Source of the DNA: Vampirovibrionales bacterium
Lineage (GTDB): Bacteria; Cyanobacteriota; Vampirovibrionia; Vampirovibrionales; Vampirovibrionaceae
DNA: 64,000 nt
Direction of reading: 5' to 3'
Assembly: GCA_029262635.1 (NCBI GenBank)
Contig: JAJCZA010000005.1
Location: 372,001-436,000 of the forward strand
A model generated the notes under the pieces. That model had not been told where the DNA came from. It saw only the letters and a program-made list of their open reading frames with translations, and did no database searches. The position numbers and the translations under genes are program-made. Below are positions 1 to 7,719 of the stretch, piece after piece; position 1 is the stretch's first letter; the number at the start of each line of letters is the position of its first letter.

Positions 1-644
1 TTTTCAGGAATATCGGTTTCAAACGGAGGTTTATCGCTCACGGCCTTCAGTTTAATTTCATCTCGTTCTACTTCAACCCAAGTATCTTCTTTGTCTTCTC
101 GACGAATCAGCAATCGAACCGTGGTCCCTTTTTTACCCCGAATCATATTAGCCGCGTCCTTGACATCCATGCCTTTGGATTCCACGTCATCAATTTTGAC
201 GATTTCATCATCGGCTTTTAAACCAGCTCGAAACGCAGGCGTGTCTTCAATGGGTGCAATAATTAATAATTTGTTATCCCGATTACCAATCTGAATCCCA
301 ATCCCAAACAAAGTCGCTTTAATAGACCGCCCTTCCTCGGCAAATTCTTCTGGATCCAGAAAACGAGTATAACGATCATTCAAGCTTGCCAACATACTTT
401 CAATGGCCACATAAGCATCTTCATCGGTTTCAATGACCTCGTCGTATCGATGTCGCCAAATCTTCCAGTCCTGTCCATTTTTTTTGACATCCACAAACCG
501 AGAATTAATCAATTTCCACACATCATCATAAAGCGATTCGGGCGTATGGGCCAATGCCTCGGGCATAGCCATCGAAAGCGTCATAGCAGAAATCCCTATC
601 AGAAGGATCGTTCGTTTTAGATGAGTCCCAAGATTCAATATCAA
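1..644 (-). CDS. S41-family C-terminal processing protease, 3' part beyond window edge
   Basis: Reading leftward, the visible part encodes an N-terminal hydrophobic export segment, then a helical domain with GQDWKIWRHRYDEVIE and MLASLNDRYTRFLDPEE, then a PDZ domain (GIGIQIGNRDNKLLIIAP, DTPAFRAGLKADDEIVKID). This order is that of CtpA-type periplasmic serine proteases. The catalytic Ser/Lys part lies outside the window, so activity cannot be judged. No ATG fits the signal region. A TTG at 644 has an AAGAGG sequence 9 nt upstream, and TTG at 650 is an alternative. It is clearly paralogous to the S41 lipoprotein at 23829-25124, which has the same WRHRYDEVIE-type and SLNDxYTRFL motifs. The 110 bp upstream of it hold no gene. 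Confidence 0.8.
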   Translation of the reverse strand, partial: MILNLGTHLKRTILLIGISAMTLSMAMPEALAHTPESLYDDVWKLINSRFVDVKKNGQDWKIWRHRYDEVIETDEDAYVAIESMLASLNDRYTRFLDPEEFAEEGRSIKATLFGIGIQIGNRDNKLLIIAPIEDTPAFRAGLKADDEIVKIDDVESKGMDVKDAANMIRGKKGTTVRLLIRREDKEDTWVEVERDEIKLKAVSDKPPFETDIPE

Positions 645-754
645 TTTCAAAAGCCTCTTTCTCTTAATGCTTTGTATTTATGGCAAATAACGCCCCTATT
701 TTTTTATTATAACGAAAAAAACGAAACAAACCCATCGAGAGTTCGAGTGATTTT

Positions 755-1408
755 TCAAAATGTCATCCGCAGTAGATCCAGCATCCCTTGGGCAAAAGCG
801 CCCGCTATACCCCAAAAACTGATAAAAGGCAATGAAAAAATGAGAAACAAAAGAATAAATCCCCCGTTGCCCAGCTTACGATAAACCGGAATCAGTGACG
901 GAATAAAATCAGCAAGAACAGCATGTCCATCCAATGGCGGAACCGGCAACATATTAAACAAAAACGCCCCGGCATTAGCCCATGCACCAATCCAACAAAA
1001 ACGATAGGCCATTTCTTGCAGCGCCCCTTCCGCATAAACCTGTACCGGAAAAAAGGCCTCCAGAACAAACATAAAAATGACAAACGAACCCGCCAAAAAT
1101 AAATTAACCAACGGTCCGGCAAACGATACAATAGCATCGCTGTAACGCCGTCTAAAATTACGTTTTGTAACTGGGCACGCTCCCCAGCAAATTCCAAACA
1201 GTAAGAGAACAACCAAAGACACGGGTCCCATATGGACCATGGGATTCAACGTAAAATAGCCCAACTTTTTAGCCGTATCATCCCCTTCATAATACGCCGC
1301 CACCGCATGCCCTAGCTCATGTAAGCAAACAGAAAACACCATAATCACAATCCAGCTAGCAATAAAAAAAGGCTCGGAAACAATATCCAGAATAAACACA
1401 TGAAACAT
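755..1408 (-). CDS. Site-2-protease-like M50 membrane metalloprotease
   Basis: This is a polytopic membrane protein of 217 residues, the length of the compact Rv/YwhC-type M50 peptidases. HELGH at residues 30-34 lies in the first membrane helix and supplies two zinc ligands and the catalytic Glu. NMLPVPPLDG at 152-161 in a later helix supplies the third ligand, Asp160. The middle of the protein (residues 90-116) carries the SFAGPLVN motif usual between them. Both catalytic motifs are intact, so an active intramembrane protease is expected; its substrate is unknown. It lies 39 nt downstream of the dciA-like gene on the same strand and may be the last gene of the dnaN-recF transcript. Confidence 0.85.
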   Translation of the reverse strand: MFHVFILDIVSEPFFIASWIVIMVFSVCLHELGHAVAAYYEGDDTAKKLGYFTLNPMVHMGPVSLVVLLLFGICWGACPVTKRNFRRRYSDAIVSFAGPLVNLFLAGSFVIFMFVLEAFFPVQVYAEGALQEMAYRFCWIGAWANAGAFLFNMLPVPPLDGHAVLADFIPSLIPVYRKLGNGGFILLFLIFSLPFISFWGIAGAFAQGMLDLLRMTF

Positions 1409-1447
1409 AATGGAGGTATTATAGCATTCCCTTCCGGGAAGCCATCC

Positions 1448-1852
1448 CTAAACTGTTCCGACGCCCAGTTCAATACGTGTTAATTGAATACCCGTTTGAA
1501 CGGAAAATAGATTGATCCGGGCGGTTATCTCAGGTAAAGCAAAAGACAACTCGGACGCAATGGCACCATCCGAAACGATAACCTGTAAAACCCATTGCCC
1601 CGCTTGTTGCTTTAAGCGGAGAGGCCGTGTTTTTCCCTGATATTTAGATGAAATTTGTTGATGCCACAAGGCTAAAACGGCCATTTCCTGGGTTTTCTGT
1701 GCTAACCCCAACGCATCTCCCACTGCCGGCAAAATCGATTTTAATTCTGTAATGGCATGCGCTCCTCCTTCCCGCTTCCGCTGGATTTTCCGGCGGCCTT
1801 TTTGGCGAGAGGAGAAATAAGACGACGAAGACGAGTCACTCATCGAATACAC
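1448..1852 (-). CDS. dciA: DciA-like (DUF721) replication-associated protein
   Basis: This 134-residue protein has a basic, Ser-rich N-terminus (residues 1-30) followed by a small alpha/beta domain: LPAVGDALGLAQ, VLALWHQQISSKYQGKTRPLRL, GQWVLQVIVSDGAIASELSF. That pattern fits the DUF721 family, whose members such as DciA bind the replicative helicase in bacteria lacking DnaC. Its start overlaps the recF stop by 13 nt, so the two are translationally coupled. A recF-DUF721 neighbourhood next to dnaN is well known in other phyla and supports the call. Function as helicase operator is family-based inference. Confidence 0.7.
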   Translation of the reverse strand: MYSMSDSSSSSYFSSRQKGRRKIQRKREGGAHAITELKSILPAVGDALGLAQKTQEMAVLALWHQQISSKYQGKTRPLRLKQQAGQWVLQVIVSDGAIASELSFALPEITARINLFSVQTGIQLTRIELGVGTV

Positions 1853-3021
1853 CGTTTTTCCGGTTGAGCCTGAATCTGCCCAGCGGATACCTTAAAAATC
1901 GTTGAATTCCCTTCGCCCACATAGCGAGCAACCACCGGATTCAACTGGGCGTCCAAGTGTGTCGTCGTTAAAAAGACCTGGATTTCCGGCGGAATATGAT
2001 CAATAAGATATTGCTGACGCTCAGGATCTAATTCCGCCATTACATCGTCCAAAATTAAAATCGGAGGTTCCCCGGATGTTTGACTAAGCAATTCCAGTTC
2101 CGTTAGTTTAAGTGCCAAAACAAGGGTCCGCTGTTGCCCTTGACTCCCATAAGCACATACCTCTAACCCATTCAAATAAAACCGAATATCATCCCGATGA
2201 GGCCCCACTAAACAGACCCCTCGCTGTCGCTCCTCATTGATCCGATGATTGAGCAATGCCATATAAGCTTGCTCCAGATCTATATCCACCCTCGATTTAA
2301 ATGCCTTATTCGCTTCCTCCAATTGGGATTGATAAGAAAAATTTAAAGCCTCTTGTTGCCCGGACAACTCTAAATACCGAACCACCGATGGATCATACAA
2401 AAAACACAAGTAAGAAAGCCGAGATTGAAGCAATCGAGCGCCTGCTCGAGCCAGCTGTTCATTCCACACCGCTAAATGAGCAGGTGTACAAGCCATTCCC
2501 TGTTCTTTTAACAGGCGGCTTTTCTGTTTGCGAATCTTTTCATACTCAGCCACATAGGTAAAGTGACGCTTATCATATTGCGTTACAGCAGCGTCCAGCC
2601 AGCGACGTCTATCAGAGGGAGTTCCTCGCAACAAGGCCAGATCCGTATTAAAAAAGGAGACACTTGGTAAATGTCCCAGTAATTGAGAGCGATTTTTAAG
2701 TGGCGTACCATTTAACTTGAACACGGTTTTCAACCGCCCGGCCGTATCCCGTTTCATCTGAACATCCAAACGAATATCCGCCAGATACCCATGGGGCATC
2801 ATCACCAGAGAAACAGCCGCATAATCAGAACCCGCCATCAATAACTCCCGATCCAATGATGCTCGATGAGATCGGGAATGGGACAACAAGTACAAGGCTT
2901 CCAGTAAATTAGTTTTCCCCTGCCCGTTTTGACCTAGGATAATATTTTTTCCGGCTGAAAACGTGAGTTCCTGCTCGTGATAATTTCGATAATGCCTTAG
3001 AGCCAAAGACCGAATACGCAT
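1840..3021 (-). CDS. recF: DNA replication and repair protein RecF
   Basis: RecF is an SMC-like ATPase that helps load RecA at single-strand gaps. The 393 residues are slightly longer than the usual 360-370. The Walker A motif GQNGQGKT is at residues 30-37, the ABC-type signature is YGSQGQQRTL, and Walker B is PILILDDVMAELD, followed by the D-loop and a switch His (TTTHLD). The N-terminus MRIRSLALRHYRNY is typical. It sits 15 nt downstream of dnaN and overlaps the dciA-like gene, so dnaN-recF-dciA forms one leftward operon. Confidence 0.95.
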   Translation of the reverse strand: MRIRSLALRHYRNYHEQELTFSAGKNIILGQNGQGKTNLLEALYLLSHSRSHRASLDRELLMAGSDYAAVSLVMMPHGYLADIRLDVQMKRDTAGRLKTVFKLNGTPLKNRSQLLGHLPSVSFFNTDLALLRGTPSDRRRWLDAAVTQYDKRHFTYVAEYEKIRKQKSRLLKEQGMACTPAHLAVWNEQLARAGARLLQSRLSYLCFLYDPSVVRYLELSGQQEALNFSYQSQLEEANKAFKSRVDIDLEQAYMALLNHRINEERQRGVCLVGPHRDDIRFYLNGLEVCAYGSQGQQRTLVLALKLTELELLSQTSGEPPILILDDVMAELDPERQQYLIDHIPPEIQVFLTTTHLDAQLNPVVARYVGEGNSTIFKVSAGQIQAQPEKRCIR

Positions 3022-3036
3022 TCCATAACCTACCGG

Positions 3037-4164
3037 TTACTTTACCTGAACCGGCATGACCAGACACAGGAAGTTATTGTTCTCTTTGTCTTTGAACAAG
3101 GTCGGTGCCAAAGCGCCATTGGTTTCCATCCGAACATCATCCGATTCAATCACCCGAAGGGCGTCCAGCAAAAACTTATAGTTAAACGCAATGCTCAACG
3201 GCTCAGCCCCATGAAACGTCGCTTCAATCGTATCTTTAGAGTCCCCAATTTCCGGTGTATTGGCCGCCAAGCTTAGATTCCCATTTTCAAAACTTAGCTT
3301 AACCACATTGGTCCGTTCGTTGGCCATAACAGAGGTACGCTCTAATGAGGACATAAGGGACATTTTATTTGCAAAAGCCGTGATACTGTTATCATTCGGA
3401 ATCAATTGCTGGTACTGAGGATACTGCCCATCTAATAGGCGAGACACCACATACACATCCGACGTTCTAAATGAAATCTGTCCCTCTTGTATTGCCAGTC
3501 GAACCCGATCATCTGATTTTGCAGACGGACCCACCAACTTGACAAATTCCTGCAAAGCTTTCACCGGAATAATCGCAGCGATTTCTTCGTTCACATTTTC
3601 TGTCGTCACTTTTTCCTGACACCGTGCCAAACGTGACCCATCCGTTGCTGCCATCTCAAGCGATTCAGCCGTCAGCTTAAAATAAACGCCGCCCAACACA
3701 TTATTCGTCTCATAGCTTGCCGCCGCAAAAGCGGTTTGGTTCACGGCCCGAATGAGTGCTTTTAATTCCAGTTCAATATAATTTTCTTGATCCAAGGGTT
3801 TAATCACAGGAAATTCATCGGGTGGAAGGGTTCGAATATCAAACGAACTGGCACCACACTCAATTCGTGCGACTTGGGATTCGGAATCGATTTCAAACAA
3901 AATTTCGGATCCCGAAGGAAGTTTAGCCACAATTTCCGCCAGTTTTTTAGCAGAAAGGGTTGTTTTTCCCGGTTCAATAATCTGTCCCTGAACCCAGGTT
4001 TCGATACCAAAGTCCAAATCTGTTGCTGAAAGTTGCAATCGATTCGAATCCAAGGACTCAATGAGAATATTCGAGAGAATAGGCTGAATAACACGTGTTG
4101 CCGTTGCTCGTTGTGTCGATGAAACGGCTTGATGAAAAACATCCCGTTGCACTGTGAACTTCAT
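3037..4164 (-). CDS. dnaN: DNA polymerase III sliding clamp, beta subunit
   Basis: The 375-residue length and the three-fold clamp architecture fit DnaN. Visible landmarks are the start MKFTVQRDVFHQAVSSTQRA, LSNILIES, the second-domain stretch AFAASYETNNVLGGVYFK with ATDGSRLA, the third-domain QYPQYQQLIP, and the C-terminus LVMPVQVK (the usual end is LVMPxRL). The clamp tethers the replicative polymerase to DNA. An AAGGAG ribosome site precedes the ATG. It is the first gene of the dnaN-recF-dciA operon, with dnaA not in the window. The plus strand here is C-rich, unlike the neighbouring kdsA gene on the same strand. Confidence 0.97.
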   Translation of the reverse strand: MKFTVQRDVFHQAVSSTQRATATRVIQPILSNILIESLDSNRLQLSATDLDFGIETWVQGQIIEPGKTTLSAKKLAEIVAKLPSGSEILFEIDSESQVARIECGASSFDIRTLPPDEFPVIKPLDQENYIELELKALIRAVNQTAFAAASYETNNVLGGVYFKLTAESLEMAATDGSRLARCQEKVTTENVNEEIAAIIPVKALQEFVKLVGPSAKSDDRVRLAIQEGQISFRTSDVYVVSRLLDGQYPQYQQLIPNDNSITAFANKMSLMSSLERTSVMANERTNVVKLSFENGNLSLAANTPEIGDSKDTIEATFHGAEPLSIAFNYKFLLDALRVIESDDVRMETNGALAPTLFKDKENNNFLCLVMPVQVK

Positions 4165-4208
4165 AGTGCCCTGTCTCCTTCTATTCAGGTATTTGATGAT
4201 GCCACAAA

Positions 4209-4238
4209 ATCATACACGAATTTGTTGCATGACTGCAA
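4209..4238 (-). promoter_or_regulatory. Predicted sigma70-type promoter of dnaN-recF
   Basis: On the minus strand TTGCAG (4238-4233) and TATGAT (4214-4209) are separated by 18 nt, a good match to the -35/-10 consensus. Transcription would start about 38 nt upstream of the dnaN ATG, leaving room for the AAGGAG ribosome-binding site. Confidence 0.6.
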
Positions 4239-4357
4239 GAGAAACCCCATTATGTAACAGTGAGCTTCACACCGTGACCCGAGTCGGATCGTTGGGTGGG
4301 ATAAAGAGAGGTTTTAATAAAATAATTCATCTCTCTATCATCATAGGCTCTAAAATC

Positions 4358-4427
4358 TGTTTAAAAGTGGTTGTGGTTCTTTAGTTGCCTTTATTTTTCT
4401 TGTTTAAACCTTGTTCAAAAGCGGTTG
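4358..4427 (+). repeat. Pair of 16-bp direct repeats upstream of dnaN
   Basis: TGTTTAAAAGTGGTTG (4358-4373) and TGTTCAAAAGCGGTTG (4412-4427) match at 14 of 16 positions and lie 54 bp apart. A degenerate inverted copy (TTGAACCTTTTGAC) follows at 4434-4447. They could be protein-binding sites in the candidate origin or control region. The function is unknown. Confidence 0.45.
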
Positions 4428-4565
4428 ATGAATGTTGAACCTTTTGACAGGGGCTTTTAGATTTGGGATTGTTTTGCATCGTCACTCTCTATAATTGACA
4501 GATTTTTAGTCGGATTTTTGAACAGGTTTTGATCGAAGTGAGGACGTTACAATAAGATGCTTTGG

Positions 4566-5411
4566 TTACACGGGTAAGCGTGCTTGCCGGGTCACGATTT
4601 CATGAAGTTCCAGACACGTGGTCAACAAGGATTTCATCCAGTCCAGTGGGATCATATTGGGACCGTCGCAAAGGGCGGTATCCGGGGTGGGATGGGTTTC
4701 AAAAAAGAGGCCGTTGCAACCGGCTGCGACGGCGGCTCTTGCCAATGTTAAAGCGTATTCCCGTTGACCACCCGATGAGGACCCTTGACCTCCGGGAAGC
4801 TGAATACTGTGGGTGGCATCAAAAATCAGGGGGAGTCCATAGGACTGAACAATCGGAATTCCACGCATATCGACAACCAGATTATTATAGCCAAAGGAGG
4901 ATCCGCGTTCGGTGATATAAACCTCCTCGTTACCGGTGCTTTTTATTTTTTTAGCGGCGTGGCTAATATCATGAGGACTAAGAAATTGACCTTTTTTCAG
5001 ATTGACGGGTTTTCCTGCTTTTCCGGCGGCGATGAGTAAATCAGTTTGGCGGCTCAAAAAGGCGGGAATCTGGAGCATATCGGCTACTTGAGCAATTGGA
5101 GCCACTTCATCAACCTGATGAACATCCGTGACAATAGGCACCTGAACCGTCTCTTTAATATGTTGGAGCATTTTAGCTCCTTCGGTGACCCCAGGACCCC
5201 GGTAAGCATCAATTGATGTGCGATTGGCTTTATCGTAAGAGCTTTTGAAATAGTAGCGGATATTCCATTTTTTACCCAATTGATCCGTGAGTTCTTTTAA
5301 ATATTGAGCCGTCTTTAGGTTAATGGTGCCATCACCTTCCAAAACATCCGGTCCGGCCAAAATCGTAAACGGGATGTCCGGTGAAAGCAATGGGTTTTTA
5401 GGTATATCCAT
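4566..5411 (-). CDS. kdsA: 3-deoxy-D-manno-octulosonate 8-phosphate synthase
   Basis: KdsA condenses arabinose 5-phosphate with phosphoenolpyruvate to make KDO-8-phosphate for the LPS inner core. Hallmarks are KSSYDKANRTSIDAYRGPG, PAFLSRQTDLL, KKGQFLSPHD, TERGSSFGYNNLVVD, FDATHS and FFETHPTPD. The ATG at 5411 is chosen because AAGGAG precedes it by 9 nt; this gives 281 residues, the usual length. The sequence resembles metal-dependent KdsA, with the expected His, Glu and Asp ligands (DATHS, ETHP, LCDGP). The position that is Cys in metallo-enzymes (AGPC) and Asn in E. coli (GMN) is Asp22 here (AGPD). It appears to be a single-gene unit. Confidence 0.93.
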   Translation of the reverse strand: MDIPKNPLLSPDIPFTILAGPDVLEGDGTINLKTAQYLKELTDQLGKKWNIRYYFKSSYDKANRTSIDAYRGPGVTEGAKMLQHIKETVQVPIVTDVHQVDEVAPIAQVADMLQIPAFLSRQTDLLIAAGKAGKPVNLKKGQFLSPHDISHAAKKIKSTGNEEVYITERGSSFGYNNLVVDMRGIPIVQSYGLPLIFDATHSIQLPGGQGSSSGGQREYALTLARAAVAAGCNGLFFETHPTPDTALCDGPNMIPLDWMKSLLTTCLELHEIVTRQARLPV

Positions 5412-5552
5412 GAAAAAGAACTCCTTTGGGTTGGATTGAAATACTAGGGAGAGAACCCCCAATATGGGAAATAATGCGATAATAGGAAAGGAGAATCAAG
5501 CCTCAAGGGTTTGAGGATAAAGATGGTGGCCATTTTTTGATAGACGAGTTCG

Positions 5553-6368
5553 ATGAAAAGGCAGCATAAAAAACAGACACTGTGCCTAGGAAGGGCTCGA
5601 ATGGTTTTGGTTGGGCTTGTGGTTTTGGCCATGGTTTTAGTTTCGATAGAGGCAAGTGCTGAACAGCGGCTAACTCAACTAGACTCTCCGCTGACGGTTC
5701 AATTAAAAACCCCTCTTCAGGGAACGCTAAACCAATCGTTTGAGTCGGTTCTGACTGAAGAATATGTCTATAAAAAACAAACCCTGCCTGCTGGAACCCT
5801 GCTTCGGGGTCATGTGGCCCGAGTGCGAGAACCTCGGTATTTTCGTCGTTCCGGTTACCTCATCCTTTCTGTCGACGAAGCCCGCTTTCCTTCCGGGCAG
5901 GGTGTTAAATTTGTGGTGGGAGATCCGGTGTCGGCCCTTGGCGAGCCGACTCAAAAACTGAAGCGCGGAAAAAAGAAGGGTGATTTTAAACGAAAATTTT
6001 TCCGGTATACTTTGCCCATTACCGCTGTTGGCTTAACCACGAGTTTATCCCTTCGTTTTGGAACGGACTTACCCTTTATTGTAACGTATCCTATTACGAC
6101 CGCCGCTAAAATGACGGCTGGAACGACCCTTGAGTTTATTTATGATGACCATGACGAGGCTCGGCAGAAACTTCTATGGGGAATGTACCGTGGTAGTGGC
6201 CTGCCAACCCTGGTGGCTATCGGGAAAAAAGGGCAAGCCGTGCCAGCTTATCAAGCGGGTGATAATGTGGTCATTGAAATTCATCCAGATGGCATGGCCA
6301 AGCTGTTTTCTGCCGCCAATGGAGACTTTTTGCCACCCCCACCCCAATCGACGTTTCAATCCCAGTGA
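5553..6368 (+). CDS. Exported protein of unknown function
   Basis: The 271-residue product starts with a basic stretch and a hydrophobic signal segment (residues 15-36, ending SIEASAEQR, a plausible signal-peptidase site). The mature part contains a beta-rich stretch, PAGTLLRGHVARVREPRYFRRSGYLIL, that resembles the barrel-like repeats of VirB10/TrbI-type and capsule-assembly proteins, but the similarity is too weak for a family call. The C-terminus is Pro-rich (FLPPPPQSTF). It lies 70 bp before dprA on the same strand. Envelope location is inferred from the signal peptide. Confidence 0.6.
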   Translation: MKRQHKKQTLCLGRARMVLVGLVVLAMVLVSIEASAEQRLTQLDSPLTVQLKTPLQGTLNQSFESVLTEEYVYKKQTLPAGTLLRGHVARVREPRYFRRSGYLILSVDEARFPSGQGVKFVVGDPVSALGEPTQKLKRGKKKGDFKRKFFRYTLPITAVGLTTSLSLRFGTDLPFIVTYPITTAAKMTAGTTLEFIYDDHDEARQKLLWGMYRGSGLPTLVAIGKKGQAVPAYQAGDNVVIEIHPDGMAKLFSAANGDFLPPPPQSTFQSQ

Positions 6369-6437
6369 TAGCTTGGGGTCTCTTAATTTGAATTTTTAGA
6401 AATAAAAGCTTGCATTTAAACGAGCACTCGCCTCATC

Positions 6438-7646
6438 ATGAAAGGCATGGGTAACTCGATAAAATTGTCTAAGCCTCCCCTTTCCGAAAAGGAGGCCCTG
6501 TTGGGACTGACTCATATTAAAGGGGTTGGTCCAAAAACGTTGAAGACGATGCTGGGTTTGGGAAGTTGGTCTGTGGAAGAGTTGTGGCATGCTAAACCCG
6601 CTTTACTACGAACCCTTTTTAAGGGAAAACAAGCGGCTCGGATGGTTGAAGCGTGGGAAGTAGCTCAGAAAGAGGTGAATCCGGCCCGTTTACTGACCAT
6701 GTATGAAAAACTGGGCATTCAGGTGATCGCATATGGGGACCCGGTTTATCCTTCTTTATTAGGGCAAATTTACGCACCCCCGCTGATTCTCTATGTACGA
6801 GGAAAGGTAGATGCTTTGACCGGAAAAACCTTGGGGTTTGTAGGGACTCGAAAATGTTCTGCTTACGGGGAGCAGGTGGTTCAGCGAATGATTCAGGATC
6901 TGGTTCCGGCTCGGCCTAATATCATCAGTGGTCTGGCCGCTGGCGTGGATGGTCAAGCTCATCAGCAAGCGTTAAATTATGGACTTCCAACGGTCGCGGT
7001 TTTTGGTTGTGGGATTGATCAGATTTTCCCCAGACGCCATGAACGATTGGCACAACAGATACTGGAAGCCGACGGGGCGCTGGTCAGCGAATACGGGCTG
7101 GGAGTTGCTGGGAGTAAAAGCACCTTTCCTCAGCGTAACCGAATTATTGCCGGGTTGTCTTATGGGGTTGTGGTAGTGGAAGGTGGTGTTCGAAGTGGCT
7201 CTCTGATTACAGCCCGCTATGCGATGGAGGAAGGGCGCTCGGTGTTTGCGGTGCCGGGTAATATTTTTAGTCCGGGGAGCCAAGGCCCTTTAAAGTTGAT
7301 TCAAGAAGGAGCCGTCTTATTAAAAACCCCTGAAGATATTTTTCAGGAACTCAACTGGCTTGCGCCGCTCAAAATAGAAAAAGTAATAGAGACAAAAGAG
7401 AATGAAAAAGAAAATTCAGAGGCTTTTTCAACCGGTGATTCTAGTCTTCTTTTAAACCCGTCAAATTCGACGCTTTCCGATGAGGAAAGCCGCCTGTTGG
7501 CTTGCATTGAGTTTGAGCCCATGGCCGTTGAATCGTTGCAACAAAAATCCGGCTTGCCCATGGCAAAAATCAATACAACCTTGACCCTGCTGGCCTTAGA
7601 AGGCCACATCGCCCAACTCCCCGGCGCCAAAGTCTGCCGAACCTAA
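6438..7646 (+). CDS. dprA: DNA processing protein DprA
   Basis: DprA binds incoming single-stranded DNA and loads RecA during natural transformation. The 402 residues comprise an N-terminal helix-hairpin-helix-like segment (LTHIKGVGPKTLKTML), the Rossmann-fold core (YGDPVYPSLL, GFVGTRKCSAYG, IISGLAAGVDGQAH, VAVFGCGIDQIFPRRH, FPQRNRIIAGLS, EGGVRSGSLITARYAMEEGR, AVPG) and a C-terminal winged-helix segment from about residue 345. All core motifs are intact. A second ATG at 6447 is an alternative start. Confidence 0.95.
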   Translation: MKGMGNSIKLSKPPLSEKEALLGLTHIKGVGPKTLKTMLGLGSWSVEELWHAKPALLRTLFKGKQAARMVEAWEVAQKEVNPARLLTMYEKLGIQVIAYGDPVYPSLLGQIYAPPLILYVRGKVDALTGKTLGFVGTRKCSAYGEQVVQRMIQDLVPARPNIISGLAAGVDGQAHQQALNYGLPTVAVFGCGIDQIFPRRHERLAQQILEADGALVSEYGLGVAGSKSTFPQRNRIIAGLSYGVVVVEGGVRSGSLITARYAMEEGRSVFAVPGNIFSPGSQGPLKLIQEGAVLLKTPEDIFQELNWLAPLKIEKVIETKENEKENSEAFSTGDSSLLLNPSNSTLSDEESRLLACIEFEPMAVESLQQKSGLPMAKINTTLTLLALEGHIAQLPGAKVCRT

Positions 7647-7719
7647 TTTTTTAATCGTAAATAGGAATCTCTGTTTTGGGTAGAATGCAGGGAAAGCATC
7701 AAGAACAGAGAGAGCGGAT

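Larger units (their letters stand above)
4165..4565. other. Intergenic region with strand-bias flip; candidate oriC
   Basis: This 400-bp gap separates dnaN from kdsA, both on the minus strand. By hand count the plus strand has more C than G to the left (52 C, 31 G in 3121-3300) and more G than C to the right (about 40 C, 59 G in 4561-4740). Because both flanking genes have the same orientation, coding bias cannot explain the flip, which is the behaviour expected at a replication origin. AT-rich stretches lie at 4321-4420. No exact TTATCCACA or TTTTCCACA DnaA box was found, so the origin call rests on skew and on proximity to dnaN. Confidence 0.4.
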
